This document shows, in pieces, positions 7,252-15,060 of a stretch of DNA of 47,821 nucleotides. Source of the DNA: Desulfobacterales bacterium (lineage in GTDB: Bacteria; Desulfobacterota; Desulfobacteria; Desulfobacterales; JAEINQ01); assembly GCA_016342285.1 (NCBI GenBank), contig JAEINQ010000052.1, positions 1 through 47,821 on the forward strand, given 5' to 3'. Numbering within the stretch: the stretch's first letter is position 1; each line of letters begins with the position of its first letter. The notes below the pieces were generated by a model, which worked only from the letters and a program-made list of their open reading frames with translations, was not told the DNA's origin and searched no databases. The translations under genes were made by a program, and so were the position numbers.

Positions 7252-7305
7252 CAATTCGCTGGAGAAGCGACCCAAAAACCGCGCGTCTCAGCTCAACCGT
7301 TATAC
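7246..7305 (+). other. attC: attC recombination site
   Basis: AGATAACAATTCG at the left and CTCAACCGTTATAC at the right are the classic attC end sequences. GCTGGAGA pairs with TCTCAGC leaving one unpaired base, matching the extrahelical base that gives attC its strand choice. R' GTTATAC has one mismatch to GTTRRRY. Confidence 0.75.
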
Positions 7306-7323
7306 AAAAAGTGAGGAAAACTC

Positions 7324-7686
7324 ATGAATGAGCACGAAAAAATAAATTACATCGAATTTCCGGCAAAGGATATACCGGCCATGAAAGCGTTTTTCGCTGA
7401 GGTGTTCGGATGGTCATTTGTCGATTATGGCCCCGAGTATACGGCTTTTTCTAATGCTGGTATCGACGGTGGATTCTGCAAAGCGGATTTGGCGGTTTCA
7501 ACAAAAAGCGGCAGTGCCCTCATCGTATTTTTCAGTGAGGCGCTTGAAAAAACCCAAGCCAAAATTGAAAAGGCCGGCGGTTTGATTATTAAACCCATAT
7601 TTTCATTTCCCGGTGGACGCCGTTTTCATTTTAGTGACCCCAATGGCAACGAATATGCAGTGTGGTCGGATATTTCCATAGATTAG
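7324..7686 (+). CDS. VOC-family (glyoxalase-like) protein
   Basis: The 120-residue product is one VOC unit with two beta-alpha-beta-beta-beta halves. The first half is INYIEFPAKDIPAMKAFFAEVFGW and the second includes GGRRFHFSDPNGNEYAVWSD, the usual substrate and metal side. VOC proteins cover glyoxalases, dioxygenases and resistance proteins; the substrate is not evident. The start follows the attC at 7305 by 18 bases, with AGTGAGG as ribosome site. A second copy at 13246 has lost the middle 58 residues. The next gene begins 13 bases downstream. Confidence 0.82.
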   Translation: MNEHEKINYIEFPAKDIPAMKAFFAEVFGWSFVDYGPEYTAFSNAGIDGGFCKADLAVSTKSGSALIVFFSEALEKTQAKIEKAGGLIIKPIFSFPGGRRFHFSDPNGNEYAVWSDISID

Positions 7687-7699
7687 AAAAGAGAGCGTT

Positions 7700-8347
7700 A
7701 TGGGCAAAACAGCCGTTGTCATAGGGGCCACCGGATTGGTCGGACGGGCACTGGTAGACCAGCTTGCCAATGCCGGTCACATTGAAAAAGTCATCACGCT
7801 GACCCGTCGGCCGGCCGGTCATGCTTCTGCAAAGGTTTCCAATCATGTCGTGGATTTCGACCATTTGGAGGACTACGTGTCATTGTTTGGCGCCGATTTC
7901 CTGTTCTCGTGTCTTGGCACCACGCGTAAGCAGGCTGGCTCGATTGCGGCCCAGCGAAAAGTCGACCTCGATTACCAGTTTAAAGCCGCACAACTGGCAG
8001 CCGACAATGGGGTGCCGCACTATCTGCTGGTTTCGTCCAGCTCGGCCAGCGATAAAAGCAACAATCCGTACCTGAAGATGAAGGGTGAACTGGAACAGCG
8101 AATTCAAGCCTTGCCGTTTAAACGCGTCAGTATTTTTCAGCCGTCCCTGTTGATGGGTCAGCGGGAGCATTTTCGTCTGGGGGAAAAGCTGGCAAGCTGG
8201 GTGTTGCCTGCTTTATGCCTCATTCCCGGCCTGCGTCGCTTCCGACCGATTACCGGCGAACAGGTGGCGGCCAAAATGATACGGGTGAGCCGGCAGCCGG
8301 GCGAAGCGTTAGAATGGTTTCGACTCGATGAGATATTTATCCAATAA
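7700..8347 (+). CDS. NAD(P)-binding SDR-like protein (TIP30/YwnB type)
   Basis: The 215-residue product opens with VVIGATGLVGRALVDQL, a glycine-rich dinucleotide-binding motif of extended or atypical short-chain dehydrogenases. FLFSCLGTTRKQAGSIAAQR and YLLVSSSSASDKSNNPYLKMKGELE follow, the latter with the YxxxK spacing. Length and motifs fit the HTATIP2/YwnB-like group of NAD(P)H-binding proteins. It is 13 bases after the VOC gene and probably co-transcribed, but no good attC follows, so it may belong to the backbone or have lost its cassette end. Confidence 0.8.
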   Translation: MGKTAVVIGATGLVGRALVDQLANAGHIEKVITLTRRPAGHASAKVSNHVVDFDHLEDYVSLFGADFLFSCLGTTRKQAGSIAAQRKVDLDYQFKAAQLAADNGVPHYLLVSSSSASDKSNNPYLKMKGELEQRIQALPFKRVSIFQPSLLMGQREHFRLGEKLASWVLPALCLIPGLRRFRPITGEQVAAKMIRVSRQPGEALEWFRLDEIFIQ

Positions 8348-8380
8348 CCGCAAGAACGTTATGTGAATTTCCCACTCAAG

Positions 8381-8407
8381 CCGCCGCCGGGCAGGGCCGG
8401 TTTTTTT
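8381..8407 (+). terminator. Possible intrinsic terminator
   Basis: A short GC stem (CCGG-gcaggg-CCGG) is followed at once by seven T, 40 bases after the SDR-like gene. The stem is only four bases, so termination may be weak. Confidence 0.4.
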
Positions 8408-8459
8408 AACAGTTGCACTGGCCGCGCGGGTTGGCTTTACGATCCCCCACTGTCATTTT

Positions 8460-8618
8460 GTAGGCGTTCGCAGGGCACCGCATCTGCTTTGTTCCCGGGC
8501 ATTTGAAGTACAATAGAGTACGTCTGCATGCCCGGCGCCTCACATCTACGGCACCCTGTAAACGCTTACAGCGTGAGGGTATGGAACTTCGTATCCTTTC
8601 ACCTCCGTGAACAGTTAC
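8460..8618 (+). repeat. Long-hairpin repeat (MITE-like), copy 1
   Basis: A ~110-bp imperfect palindrome (8460-8569) begins GTAGGCGTTCGCAGGGC and ends GGCACCCTGTAAACGCTTAC. A ~49-bp tail with CCTCCGTGAACAG follows. It matches 27603-27768 in the same orientation and 43057-43209 inverted. The rest of 8408-8864 shows nothing else I can name. Confidence 0.8.
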
Positions 8619-8864
8619 AAACGGCCATATAGGCAAAGATCGCAGGATCAATCACCATGGCAATTCGTTGGCCTGGCCCCGATTCCGGCGTCAGCTACGC
8701 CGCTGTTCCGAGTCCTGGACCGTATTTTTATGGGTACCTCGCCTGACCTGAGATAAAGAAATCAAAACACTTGCCGATACTGGAGTTAATGGACCGTGAC
8801 TGGGACGGTCCGGCCCGATGCGGTTGGGTCAGTTCGGATCTGGTTTCAAAGGAGGCAGGGTGAC

Positions 8865-11681
8865 ATGAAAAAACGATTGATCCTGACGCTGTTTCTACTG
8901 GTTGCCGGACCAGCAGCCATCATGATCGGCGGAGGGACCTATTTTTTCGTCAAAAAAAACATCGATGGACTGGCAGAGCAGATCAAGCGCGATGTTCGAA
9001 TCGAGCTGGCGAACCGGTTCAAAACCTTCGATGCGCTTCTCATGGGCGTCGAGAGGGAAATCGACGCCTCGATCCGGGAGGCACTGCCCGCCTTGGCGGC
9101 CGACCTGCTGCGTCTTGACACCGATCTGAAGGCGATTTCCGCCGACGTCCTCCGCAGCCATCTGGACCGGTACGGTTTCGATGACGTCTATGTCATCGAT
9201 CGCCGGGGCATCGTCGTCAACACCACCTTTGCCAAAGATCTCAATCTCAATCTGAGCGCCCTTTCCGACTTTTTGAAAAATCGTATCCAGTCGGTTTTTG
9301 ACAGCGGGGGGGTCGCGGTGGACCGGATCGGGTTTTCCACCCTGACCGGCGTGGTCAGGAAATACGCCTATTTCAACCCGGCCGGCTGCGATTATATCGT
9401 GGAAATATCCATTGACCTGGTGGAATATATCAACAACCAGCTCTCATCGGACTATGCGACCTATCTGTTCGATTCGTATTTCAGGGAAGTCATTCGGGCG
9501 AACACGTACGTCAAGGATATCGACGTTTTCATTGTCAACCAAGCCGCCCGATGGTCGCTGCTCCATAGAGGGGTAAAACTCGAAGCGGATGTTGCCGACC
9601 GGCTGCTTCGCCAGGGTGGTTTTCAGGTGGTAGACGGTGACCGTAGCACGGTCTACTCCTTGTTGACGCTTGACAAGTCCAGCATGGACATTGCCGATAG
9701 CCTGCCTGTTCTGGGTCAGACGGCCTGCACCCGTGTCGTGTATGATTTCAGCGCTCTGCATGCCTTTCCGCGGGGAATCCTCATCCAGGTAGCGGTATCG
9801 GCAGCGGCCGCTGCACTCGTCGCCTTTCTCTGCGGTTCCTGGCTTCTTAACAGTCTTTACGTCAACCGCATCCTCAAGCTGAACGAAGCGGTCAATCTCA
9901 TTGCCGAAGGCAGCGAAGTCAAAAGCATTCCCGTCACCGGTGATGACGAGATCGCCCAGATTTCCGAAAGCATCCGGACCATGCAAACAAGGATCACGAT
10001 GCGGGAGGGACAGCTTCACGAACAGATCATAGCCAAACAGAGATTGAGCGCCTCCCTTCAGGAGAGCGAGGAATACCACCGCAACCTGTTCGAAGACTCA
10101 CCGGTCGCATTGTTCTTGCAGGATTTTACAGGTGTCGCCGAACGGGTCGACCAGCTTCGATGCTCGGGGGTGGGCGATATCGAGGGGTATCTGCTCGATG
10201 ATTTCGAAGAGGTGTCCCGTATGGCCCGTTCCGTTGTCATGAGCAGCGTCAACCGTGCCGCCCGTCACCTGTACAAGGTTGAATCGGGGCAGGAACTGGG
10301 CGACCTGCTAGGCCGATCGCTGGTGAAAAGCGACCACCGGCATTTCATCGACCAAGTTCTCGCTTTCACCGACGGGGCCGATTGGTACGAAGGCGAGGGG
10401 CGGAACCGAACCCTGGACGACGAAATCCTTTATCTGTTGATCCGAAAAAACGTTATCAGCCGGAAGTTGTATGGCCTATCCAGGGTTCTGGTTGCCATTT
10501 CCGATGTCTCCGAGGTGCATCAGGCCTATCATGAAAAGGAAAGGCTCGAGGCCCGACTGCTGCAGGCCCATAAGATGGAGGCTATTGGAACGCTTGCCGG
10601 TGGGATCGCCCACGATTTCAACAACCTGCTCATGGGGATCCAGGGCAGGACCTCACTGATGCTCGCCAAGCTTGACCAAGGGGATCCGAAGGCCGAAGGG
10701 CTCAAGGCGGTGGAGGCCTACGTGCAGGATGCCACCCACCTGACCCGGCAGTTGCTGGGCTTTGCCCGAGGGGGTAAGTTCGAAGTCAAACCCACGGATA
10801 TCAATTGGCTCGTCCGGCAGCAAACCGAAATGTTTCACCGGACCCGGAAGGAACTGACCATCCGTCTCAACACAGAAGATGAGCTCTGGACGGCCGAGGT
10901 CGATCGGGGCCAGATGAAACAGGTGCTGATGAACCTGTATGTCAATGCTTGGCAGGCCATGCCGGAAGGGGGGACGCTGCACATCGAGACAAGCAATGTG
11001 GTTCTTGATCAAACCGTTGTCAGACCCTTCAATCTCGAGCCGGGGCGCTACATCCGGTTTTCCGTCAACGATACCGGTGTCGGGATGGACAAAGCGACTC
11101 AAGCACGAATTTTCGAACCGTTTTTTTCCACGAAAGAAAAGGGCCGGGGGACGGGGCTCGGCCTGGCTTCCGTATACGGCATCGTCAAAAACCACATCGG
11201 TTTCATCAATGTCTACAGTGAACCGGGACAAGGGACGACCTTCACCGTCTACCTGCCGGCATCGGCCAAAGCGGCGGTGGCCGACCAGCCGGAACCCAGT
11301 GAAATCGTCTACGGTTCCGGCACCGTCCTGCTGATCGATGATGAGGACATGGTGCTGGAGGTCGGGACCGAGATGCTTGAACTTTTGGGGTACACCGTGA
11401 TCAGCTCGGAAAGCGCCACAGACGCCATTTCAACCTATGAACAACACCATGGCGATATCGACCTGGTGATCCTCGATATGATCATGCCGGAAATGGGCGG
11501 CGGCGAGGTCTACGACCGGTTGAAACAGATCAACCCCGACCTCAGTGCCCTCCTTTCGAGCGGATACAGCATCAACGGGAAAGCCTCGGAGATCATGGCA
11601 CAAGGCTGCAACGGGTTCATCCAGAAGCCATTCGACCTGAAGCGGTTGTCGGCGAAAGCCAACGAGATCATCGCCGGATAG
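8865..11681 (+). CDS. Hybrid sensor histidine kinase with C-terminal receiver
   Basis: The ATG at 8865 is chosen because AGGAGG lies eight bases upstream and a membrane helix starts at once. The 938-residue protein runs: TM helix (about 5-28), large extracytoplasmic sensor region (about 30-300), TM helix (about 304-330), HAMP (about 331-385), PAS-like region, HisKA with LAGGIAHDFNNLL (phosphorylatable His583), HATPase (VNDTGVGMD, GRGTGLGLASVYGIV), and a receiver with DD pair, phospho-acceptor Asp871 (VILDMIMP) and Lys in FIQKPF. It should autophosphorylate and pass phosphate to its own receiver. No partner regulator is adjacent, so the target is unknown. Confidence 0.92.
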   Translation: MKKRLILTLFLLVAGPAAIMIGGGTYFFVKKNIDGLAEQIKRDVRIELANRFKTFDALLMGVEREIDASIREALPALAADLLRLDTDLKAISADVLRSHLDRYGFDDVYVIDRRGIVVNTTFAKDLNLNLSALSDFLKNRIQSVFDSGGVAVDRIGFSTLTGVVRKYAYFNPAGCDYIVEISIDLVEYINNQLSSDYATYLFDSYFREVIRANTYVKDIDVFIVNQAARWSLLHRGVKLEADVADRLLRQGGFQVVDGDRSTVYSLLTLDKSSMDIADSLPVLGQTACTRVVYDFSALHAFPRGILIQVAVSAAAAALVAFLCGSWLLNSLYVNRILKLNEAVNLIAEGSEVKSIPVTGDDEIAQISESIRTMQTRITMREGQLHEQIIAKQRLSASLQESEEYHRNLFEDSPVALFLQDFTGVAERVDQLRCSGVGDIEGYLLDDFEEVSRMARSVVMSSVNRAARHLYKVESGQELGDLLGRSLVKSDHRHFIDQVLAFTDGADWYEGEGRNRTLDDEILYLLIRKNVISRKLYGLSRVLVAISDVSEVHQAYHEKERLEARLLQAHKMEAIGTLAGGIAHDFNNLLMGIQGRTSLMLAKLDQGDPKAEGLKAVEAYVQDATHLTRQLLGFARGGKFEVKPTDINWLVRQQTEMFHRTRKELTIRLNTEDELWTAEVDRGQMKQVLMNLYVNAWQAMPEGGTLHIETSNVVLDQTVVRPFNLEPGRYIRFSVNDTGVGMDKATQARIFEPFFSTKEKGRGTGLGLASVYGIVKNHIGFINVYSEPGQGTTFTVYLPASAKAAVADQPEPSEIVYGSGTVLLIDDEDMVLEVGTEMLELLGYTVISSESATDAISTYEQHHGDIDLVILDMIMPEMGGGEVYDRLKQINPDLSALLSSGYSINGKASEIMAQGCNGFIQKPFDLKRLSAKANEIIAG

Positions 11682-11739
11682 GGCGGCGGCGCTGGAGAAT
11701 TGGGGTCGCCTATTAAAGGGCGTGTCACGAAATTTGAAT

Positions 11740-11815
11740 CTATAGCGGAAAAACATCTTCCTTGTATTTGCGGCAACACGCCAAAGGCGGGCAAGCCTCG
11801 ACAATCGCGTAACTT
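11740..11815 (-). repeat. 75-bp dispersed repeat, copy 3
   Basis: Inverse orientation of the core at 1616-1690 with few changes. It ends 60 bases before the start of the gene at 11876. Confidence 0.8.
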
Positions 11816-11875
11816 AGGTTAAAGATAAACAGCTACACAGTTTTTTATGCAAGCATAAACCGAAGGGGCGCTTGA

Positions 11876-12853
11876 ATGAACGTGACTGATAACGTGTTGC
11901 CCGACGCCATTCGAGCAAAGCTTTTCAAAAACCATGTACAAGGGGCAATTGTCCGGTCGGTTGCCTCTTTGATTATGTGGCTGTTCGCTCTATTTGCTTT
12001 TTGGGTCGATGAAATCAAGACCTCTCACTTTATCGGTATCAGTTGCTCGGTTCTGTTTCTTGCTTTGATCATTCCCTTGGCACTGTTCATTTTCAAACGG
12101 ATTGCCCGCAATAAAGCTTACGCCAATTTCTCTATTTTCATCAACATGCTGGAAGTCATTGGATATACAGTCATTATTTATTCGCTGGGAGGAATCGAAG
12201 CCACGTACCTTACCCCTATCTATGCCGCCTTAATTACGTATCAGGGGGTCATGGCACCTCAAAAAGTGCCATTTCTTATCGCAAGTTTCTGTGCTTTTGC
12301 CTTTGGATCGGTGGTGGTATTGGAAGGATTGGGCATCATTCCCAGTCTAAACGTTGATCCCCATTTCGATCCATCAGTGGCGTCTCAATTAATTTATGTT
12401 TCCGTAGTAATTGGTTTGCTTTTTATTGTCGCTTATATTTCTTCTTTTACGGCCGGCATACTAAAACAAGGGCGGGGTCGGCTTCGCCAGCAAAACAAGG
12501 AACTTGAGGAAAAAGCGATCCAATTGGAAAATTCCCGGCGCGAGCTGAACGAAGCCCACGATGGATTGGAGACAATGGTTGCAAAATTACATAGTGAGAT
12601 CGCCGAGAGAAAGCAGGCTGAGGAAGAGCGTGAAAAACTGATAAATGAGCTTAAGAAAGTCTTAAAAGAGATCAAAACATTGAGAGGTATATTGCCAGTA
12701 TGTTCGTTTTGCAAAAAAATTCGAAATGATAAAGGTTATTTTGAACAAATAGAAAGTTATATTCATAAACACACTGGAGTTGATTTTAGCCATACAATTT
12801 GTGTCCAATGCATGAAAGAACATTACCCAGAAGAGTACGAGACCGGCGCGTGA
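11876..12853 (+). CDS. Six-TM membrane protein with coiled coil and CxxC output motif
   Basis: The first ~195 residues hold about six membrane helices, like the membrane sensor modules of signalling proteins. A ~75-residue coiled coil follows, then a C-terminal block with VCSFCKKIRNDKGYFEQIES and HTICVQCMKEHYPEEY. This CxxC...CxxC block often ends PAS and GAF proteins of Deltaproteobacteria and has no assigned activity; it may bind zinc. There is no kinase, cyclase or receiver, so the block seems to be the whole output. The gene stands alone, 60 bases after a dispersed repeat and just before the mini-element at 12862. Confidence 0.75.
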   Translation: MNVTDNVLPDAIRAKLFKNHVQGAIVRSVASLIMWLFALFAFWVDEIKTSHFIGISCSVLFLALIIPLALFIFKRIARNKAYANFSIFINMLEVIGYTVIIYSLGGIEATYLTPIYAALITYQGVMAPQKVPFLIASFCAFAFGSVVVLEGLGIIPSLNVDPHFDPSVASQLIYVSVVIGLLFIVAYISSFTAGILKQGRGRLRQQNKELEEKAIQLENSRRELNEAHDGLETMVAKLHSEIAERKQAEEEREKLINELKKVLKEIKTLRGILPVCSFCKKIRNDKGYFEQIESYIHKHTGVDFSHTICVQCMKEHYPEEYETGA

Positions 12854-12861
12854 AATTTAAA

Positions 12862-13213
12862 GGGGTCAGGTCTTGAAACTTGAATTTTGGGTTTTGTTTT
12901 GGTAGTATTGGCTCTGTTGTTGATATCCATATGTTAAGGACGGAGCATGGCATGGCAAGGCCTTTAAGGATAGCGTTCGATACCGAATTCTCCGAAGATC
13001 CGACCTTTTCAAGAGACCTTAAAATCTTTCTGTCCAAAAAGATCACCGGTGAAAAGCTCAAGAGGATCGGGGACTGTTTTGGCATCAGTGATTCGGCGGT
13101 GTTCCATGCCAGCCGTCGGTCCGAGAAAAAAATCGATGCGGATCGAAAGCTAAAAAAAGCCGTTCAGCAAATTGAACGCAGACTTAAGAAATCAATTTTC
13201 AAGACCTGACACT
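12862..13213 (+). mobile_element. TnpA_REP-derived mini-element, family 2
   Basis: A ~350-bp unit has inverted ends of about 20 bp: GTCAGGTCTTGAAACTTGA on the left and the complement of GTCAGGTCTTGAAAATTGA on the right, with the left preceded by GGG. The ends differ from family 1, but the design is the same: ~90-bp leader, then an internally deleted TnpA_REP ORF reaching the right end. Confidence 0.72.
12952..13209 (+). CDS. Internally deleted TnpA_REP transposase, family 2
   Basis: From the ATG at 12952 the 85-residue product starts MARPLRIAF, the N-terminal tip of REP-associated transposases. It then jumps to DLKIFLSKKITGEKLKRIGD and a helix-turn-helix (FGISDSAVFHASRR), ending in a lysine-rich helix. 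The HUH motif and catalytic Tyr are absent. The frame is intact from start to stop. The deletion products of families 1 and 2 are alike although their sequences differ widely. Confidence 0.6.
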   Translation: MARPLRIAFDTEFSEDPTFSRDLKIFLSKKITGEKLKRIGDCFGISDSAVFHASRRSEKKIDADRKLKKAVQQIERRLKKSIFKT

Positions 13214-13245
13214 CATACGGTGTATACGGAAAGTGAGGAAAACTG

Positions 13246-13434
13246 ATGAATGAACACGAAAAAATAAATTACATCGTATTTTTCAGTGAGGCGCTTGAAA
13301 AGACCAAGGCCAAAATTGAAAATGCCGGCGGCTCGATTATTAAACCCATATTTTCATTTCCCGGTGGACGCCGTTTTCATTTTAGTGACCCTAATGGGAA
13401 CGAATATGCTGTGTGGTCGGATAGTTCGACATGA
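13246..13434 (+). pseudogene. VOC-family gene copy with internal deletion
   Basis: The 62-codon frame has the first ten and the last ~52 residues of the VOC protein at 7324 with few changes, plus the same ribosome-site region. The middle 58 codons are missing in frame. The junction falls in CATCG, present at both ends of the missing segment in the full copy (CATCGAATTT and CATCGTATTT), which points to deletion at short direct repeats. With half the fold gone it is unlikely to work. The stretch 13435-13560 holds nothing recognisable. Confidence 0.75.
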
Positions 13435-13560
13435 GGGAAAAACAGTGGTAGATTTAAAAAGCGTAAATATTGCGGTTGAATTCAACACGGTTCCAGGAAA
13501 ATCGATTTGATCGGATTGCTTCCGTTTTCGAAAGGGCGCAGAAGAAGGTAGGGGGGAAAA

Positions 13561-13857
13561 ATGGACTTTGAGGTGCTGGGAGAGTTGATCGAAGTGGCCG
13601 TGGACGATTTGCACCCGGATTATCAGACGGCCAAGGACCTGGCCAAGGTCCGGGCCCGGGAGATAAACTCCAATGCCATGCTCCTTGCCTGGCACAGCGG
13701 CTTGACCGGCGACCACCACCCCAAGATCCGCTGCGGCAGCGATCCGCGTCCTCCGTGGATCGTCTGGGCCGCTGTCCGCGGCGCCAACCTGACGGTGAGC
13801 GTCAACGGTGGGGCTTATGTCTTTTATTTTCTTTTGTTTTATGAAAAGTCTGGATAA
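13561..13857 (+). CDS. AF1514-like protein (DUF5619) with altered C-terminus
   Basis: The 98-residue product has the family run NAMLLAWHSGLTGDHHPKI, then PPWIVWAAVRGANLTVSVNG and AYVF. This small alpha/beta family is uncharacterised. Family members usually stop soon after the YVF strand; here the frame continues into FYEKSG, exactly the last residues of BrnT, because the DNA joins a copy of the brnT/brnA boundary. The gene is therefore chimeric at its 3' end. A GGGGGG ribosome site precedes the ATG. Confidence 0.65.
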   Translation: MDFEVLGELIEVAVDDLHPDYQTAKDLAKVRAREINSNAMLLAWHSGLTGDHHPKIRCGSDPRPPWIVWAAVRGANLTVSVNGGAYVFYFLLFYEKSG

Positions 13858-14009
13858 ACGAATCCCGAAATTCAAAAACGAAGATGAAGCGCGGGCGTTC
13901 TGGGCGACGCATTCCCCCCTTGATTATTTTGATTTCCAAAAGGGCAAAAGCGCTTCATTTCCAAAAAGAAAACCGTCCCACCAATCCATTTCGATTCGCC
14001 TGCCCGGGG
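13841..14009 (+). pseudogene. brnA: Truncated duplicate of brnA
   Basis: MKSLDKRIPKFKNEDEARAF and what follows match the intact BrnA at 4825 down to SISIRLP, where homology ends abruptly. The entire ribbon-helix-helix after the first strand is missing and the frame runs into DNA antisense to the VapC gene. Upstream, only the last ~10 bases of brnT are present. Without toxin or DNA-binding domain it is a relic that could at most compete for BrnT. Confidence 0.75.
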
Positions 14010-14020
14010 GCAGTGCCGGA

Positions 14021-14452
14021 TCAAACGACAACGCCGCCCAACGATTCCCCTTCGGCAGCGTGTTGCAGCTTCTGGTCAAAGCTCAGCAATACCAATTCGG
14101 GAAATTCCCGGTGCAAGGTTTTGGCCGCCGCCAGATGCCAAAGATCGGCACCACGCAAAGGCCATTTTTCAGACAGCAAGCGAATGGTTCGGGATTCCGG
14201 TAGGATACCGATATGTCGCCATGGGCCGCCCCCCAATGTCTCGAAAGCGGTTTGTGCGGCGGTGGCCGTCAGCAGACCCTCTTTTTTCATCCGCGAGATG
14301 ACGGCACTGATCTCGGCATCGGCCAAGGTGGAAATGAGATGGAGACCGCTTTTTTCCACCCATGCCAGGGCTGTGTCACTGTGTCGATCCATGATGACGG
14401 AAGATATCAAGGCCGAGGCGTCCCAGTAGATGACAGAGGCGCCGTCATCCAT
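14021..14452 (-). CDS. VapC-type PIN-domain ribonuclease toxin
   Basis: The 143-residue product has the acidic PIN residues: Asp11 in VIYWDASALIS, an Asp/Glu pair in STLADAEISAVI, RGADLWHLAAA in the C-terminal half and a final LLSFDQKL. VapC toxins cut tRNA or rRNA and are held by an antitoxin. The ATG at 14452 is preferred because it overlaps the antitoxin stop by eight bases (ATGGATGA); a longer upstream frame has no support. Confidence 0.85.
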   Translation of the reverse strand: MDDGASVIYWDASALISSVIMDRHSDTALAWVEKSGLHLISTLADAEISAVISRMKKEGLLTATAAQTAFETLGGGPWRHIGILPESRTIRLLSEKWPLRGADLWHLAAAKTLHREFPELVLLSFDQKLQHAAEGESLGGVVV

Positions 14453-14741
14453 GGTTTCGGTCCTCTTGCAGATATTTCTGGGCGATATCAACAACGCCGG
14501 GGATGGCGATCGGCGATGGACGCTTTTTCCGACTCCCTGCAGGGGGCTTGGACAGGAGGCCCTGATCTTCCAGCCGTTTGATTCGATCCGTCAAGGATAA
14601 TTCCTTCTCCTTCACGGGAACAAGCCTGCCCACCGGCCGTCCCCGATCGGTGATCAAAATTTCAGCGCCGCCATGGACCATTTTGAGGTACTTGCTCAAA
14701 TTGGCTTTGGCCTCTCTGATGCCGACACTCGTTACCGGCAT
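14445..14741 (-). CDS. Phd/YefM-type antitoxin
   Basis: The 98-residue product begins VTSVGIREAKANLSKYLKMV and continues ILITDRGRPVGRLVPV, the Phd/YefM DNA-binding fold. A proline/lysine-rich, probably disordered C-terminus would cover the PIN toxin. A GGGGGG ribosome site lies just upstream, and the toxin start overlaps its stop. Unlike most vapBC pairs the antitoxin is of Phd rather than AbrB or RHH type, a known combination. Confidence 0.85.
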   Translation of the reverse strand: MPVTSVGIREAKANLSKYLKMVHGGAEILITDRGRPVGRLVPVKEKELSLTDRIKRLEDQGLLSKPPAGSRKKRPSPIAIPGVVDIAQKYLQEDRNHG

Positions 14742-14776
14742 GCTTCCCCCCTTTAGCGATTCTTATTTTATATGGT

Positions 14777-14797
14777 TTGTGGTCATTGTAGTCACAA
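14777..14797 (-). promoter_or_regulatory. Inverted repeat upstream of the antitoxin gene
   Basis: TTGTG and CACAA arms 11 bases apart lie 36 bases upstream of the antitoxin start. TATAAA on the minus strand (14768-14773) could be the -10 box, with TTGTGA inside the repeat as a possible -35 region. A plausible autoregulatory site. Confidence 0.4.
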
Positions 14798-14906
14798 CGT
14801 TGCGGATTGTCAATTATGGTCCATTGCCGTTGCAGGGGCAGGCTCTGCGACGACAGGCATCGAGAACTATCTGAAGTGACGAGATTCCTGCTTTCGAGGG
14901 AATACG

Positions 14907-14976
14907 GAAAGAAATCTTCTTTGTGGACGAGGCAACATCAGCAAGGGCGGGCAGGCCTTCCACAATCGTTCGACTC
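14907..14976 (-). repeat. Diverged copy of the 75-bp dispersed repeat
   Basis: GAAAGAAATCTTCTTTG, GGCAACATCAGCAAGGGCGG and CACAATCG line up with the repeat at 11740-11815 with many changes. It lies 84 bases before the TetR start, in the same orientation relative to the gene as copies 3 and 4. Confidence 0.5.
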
Positions 14977-15017
14977 GGGTCGAGATATGATTGACATTTC
15001 CCATCTCATTTATTACG

Positions 15018-15031
15018 GTGATCATGATCAC
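15018..15031 (+). promoter_or_regulatory. Palindromic operator upstream of the TetR gene
   Basis: GTGATCATGATCAC is a perfect 14-bp palindrome 29 bases before the TetR start; a TTGACA lies at 14991-14996. It is a likely autoregulatory site for the TetR protein and, through it, for the ferredoxin and AOR genes. Confidence 0.55.
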
Positions 15032-15060
15032 TAAAAAATCAAGGTCACGAAAGGCAGGGA

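Noticed and set aside
8344..8362. ATAAC...GTTAT pair after the SDR-like gene as an attC
   Set aside because: Only eight bases separate the arms and no inner hairpin exists; at most a collapsed attC.
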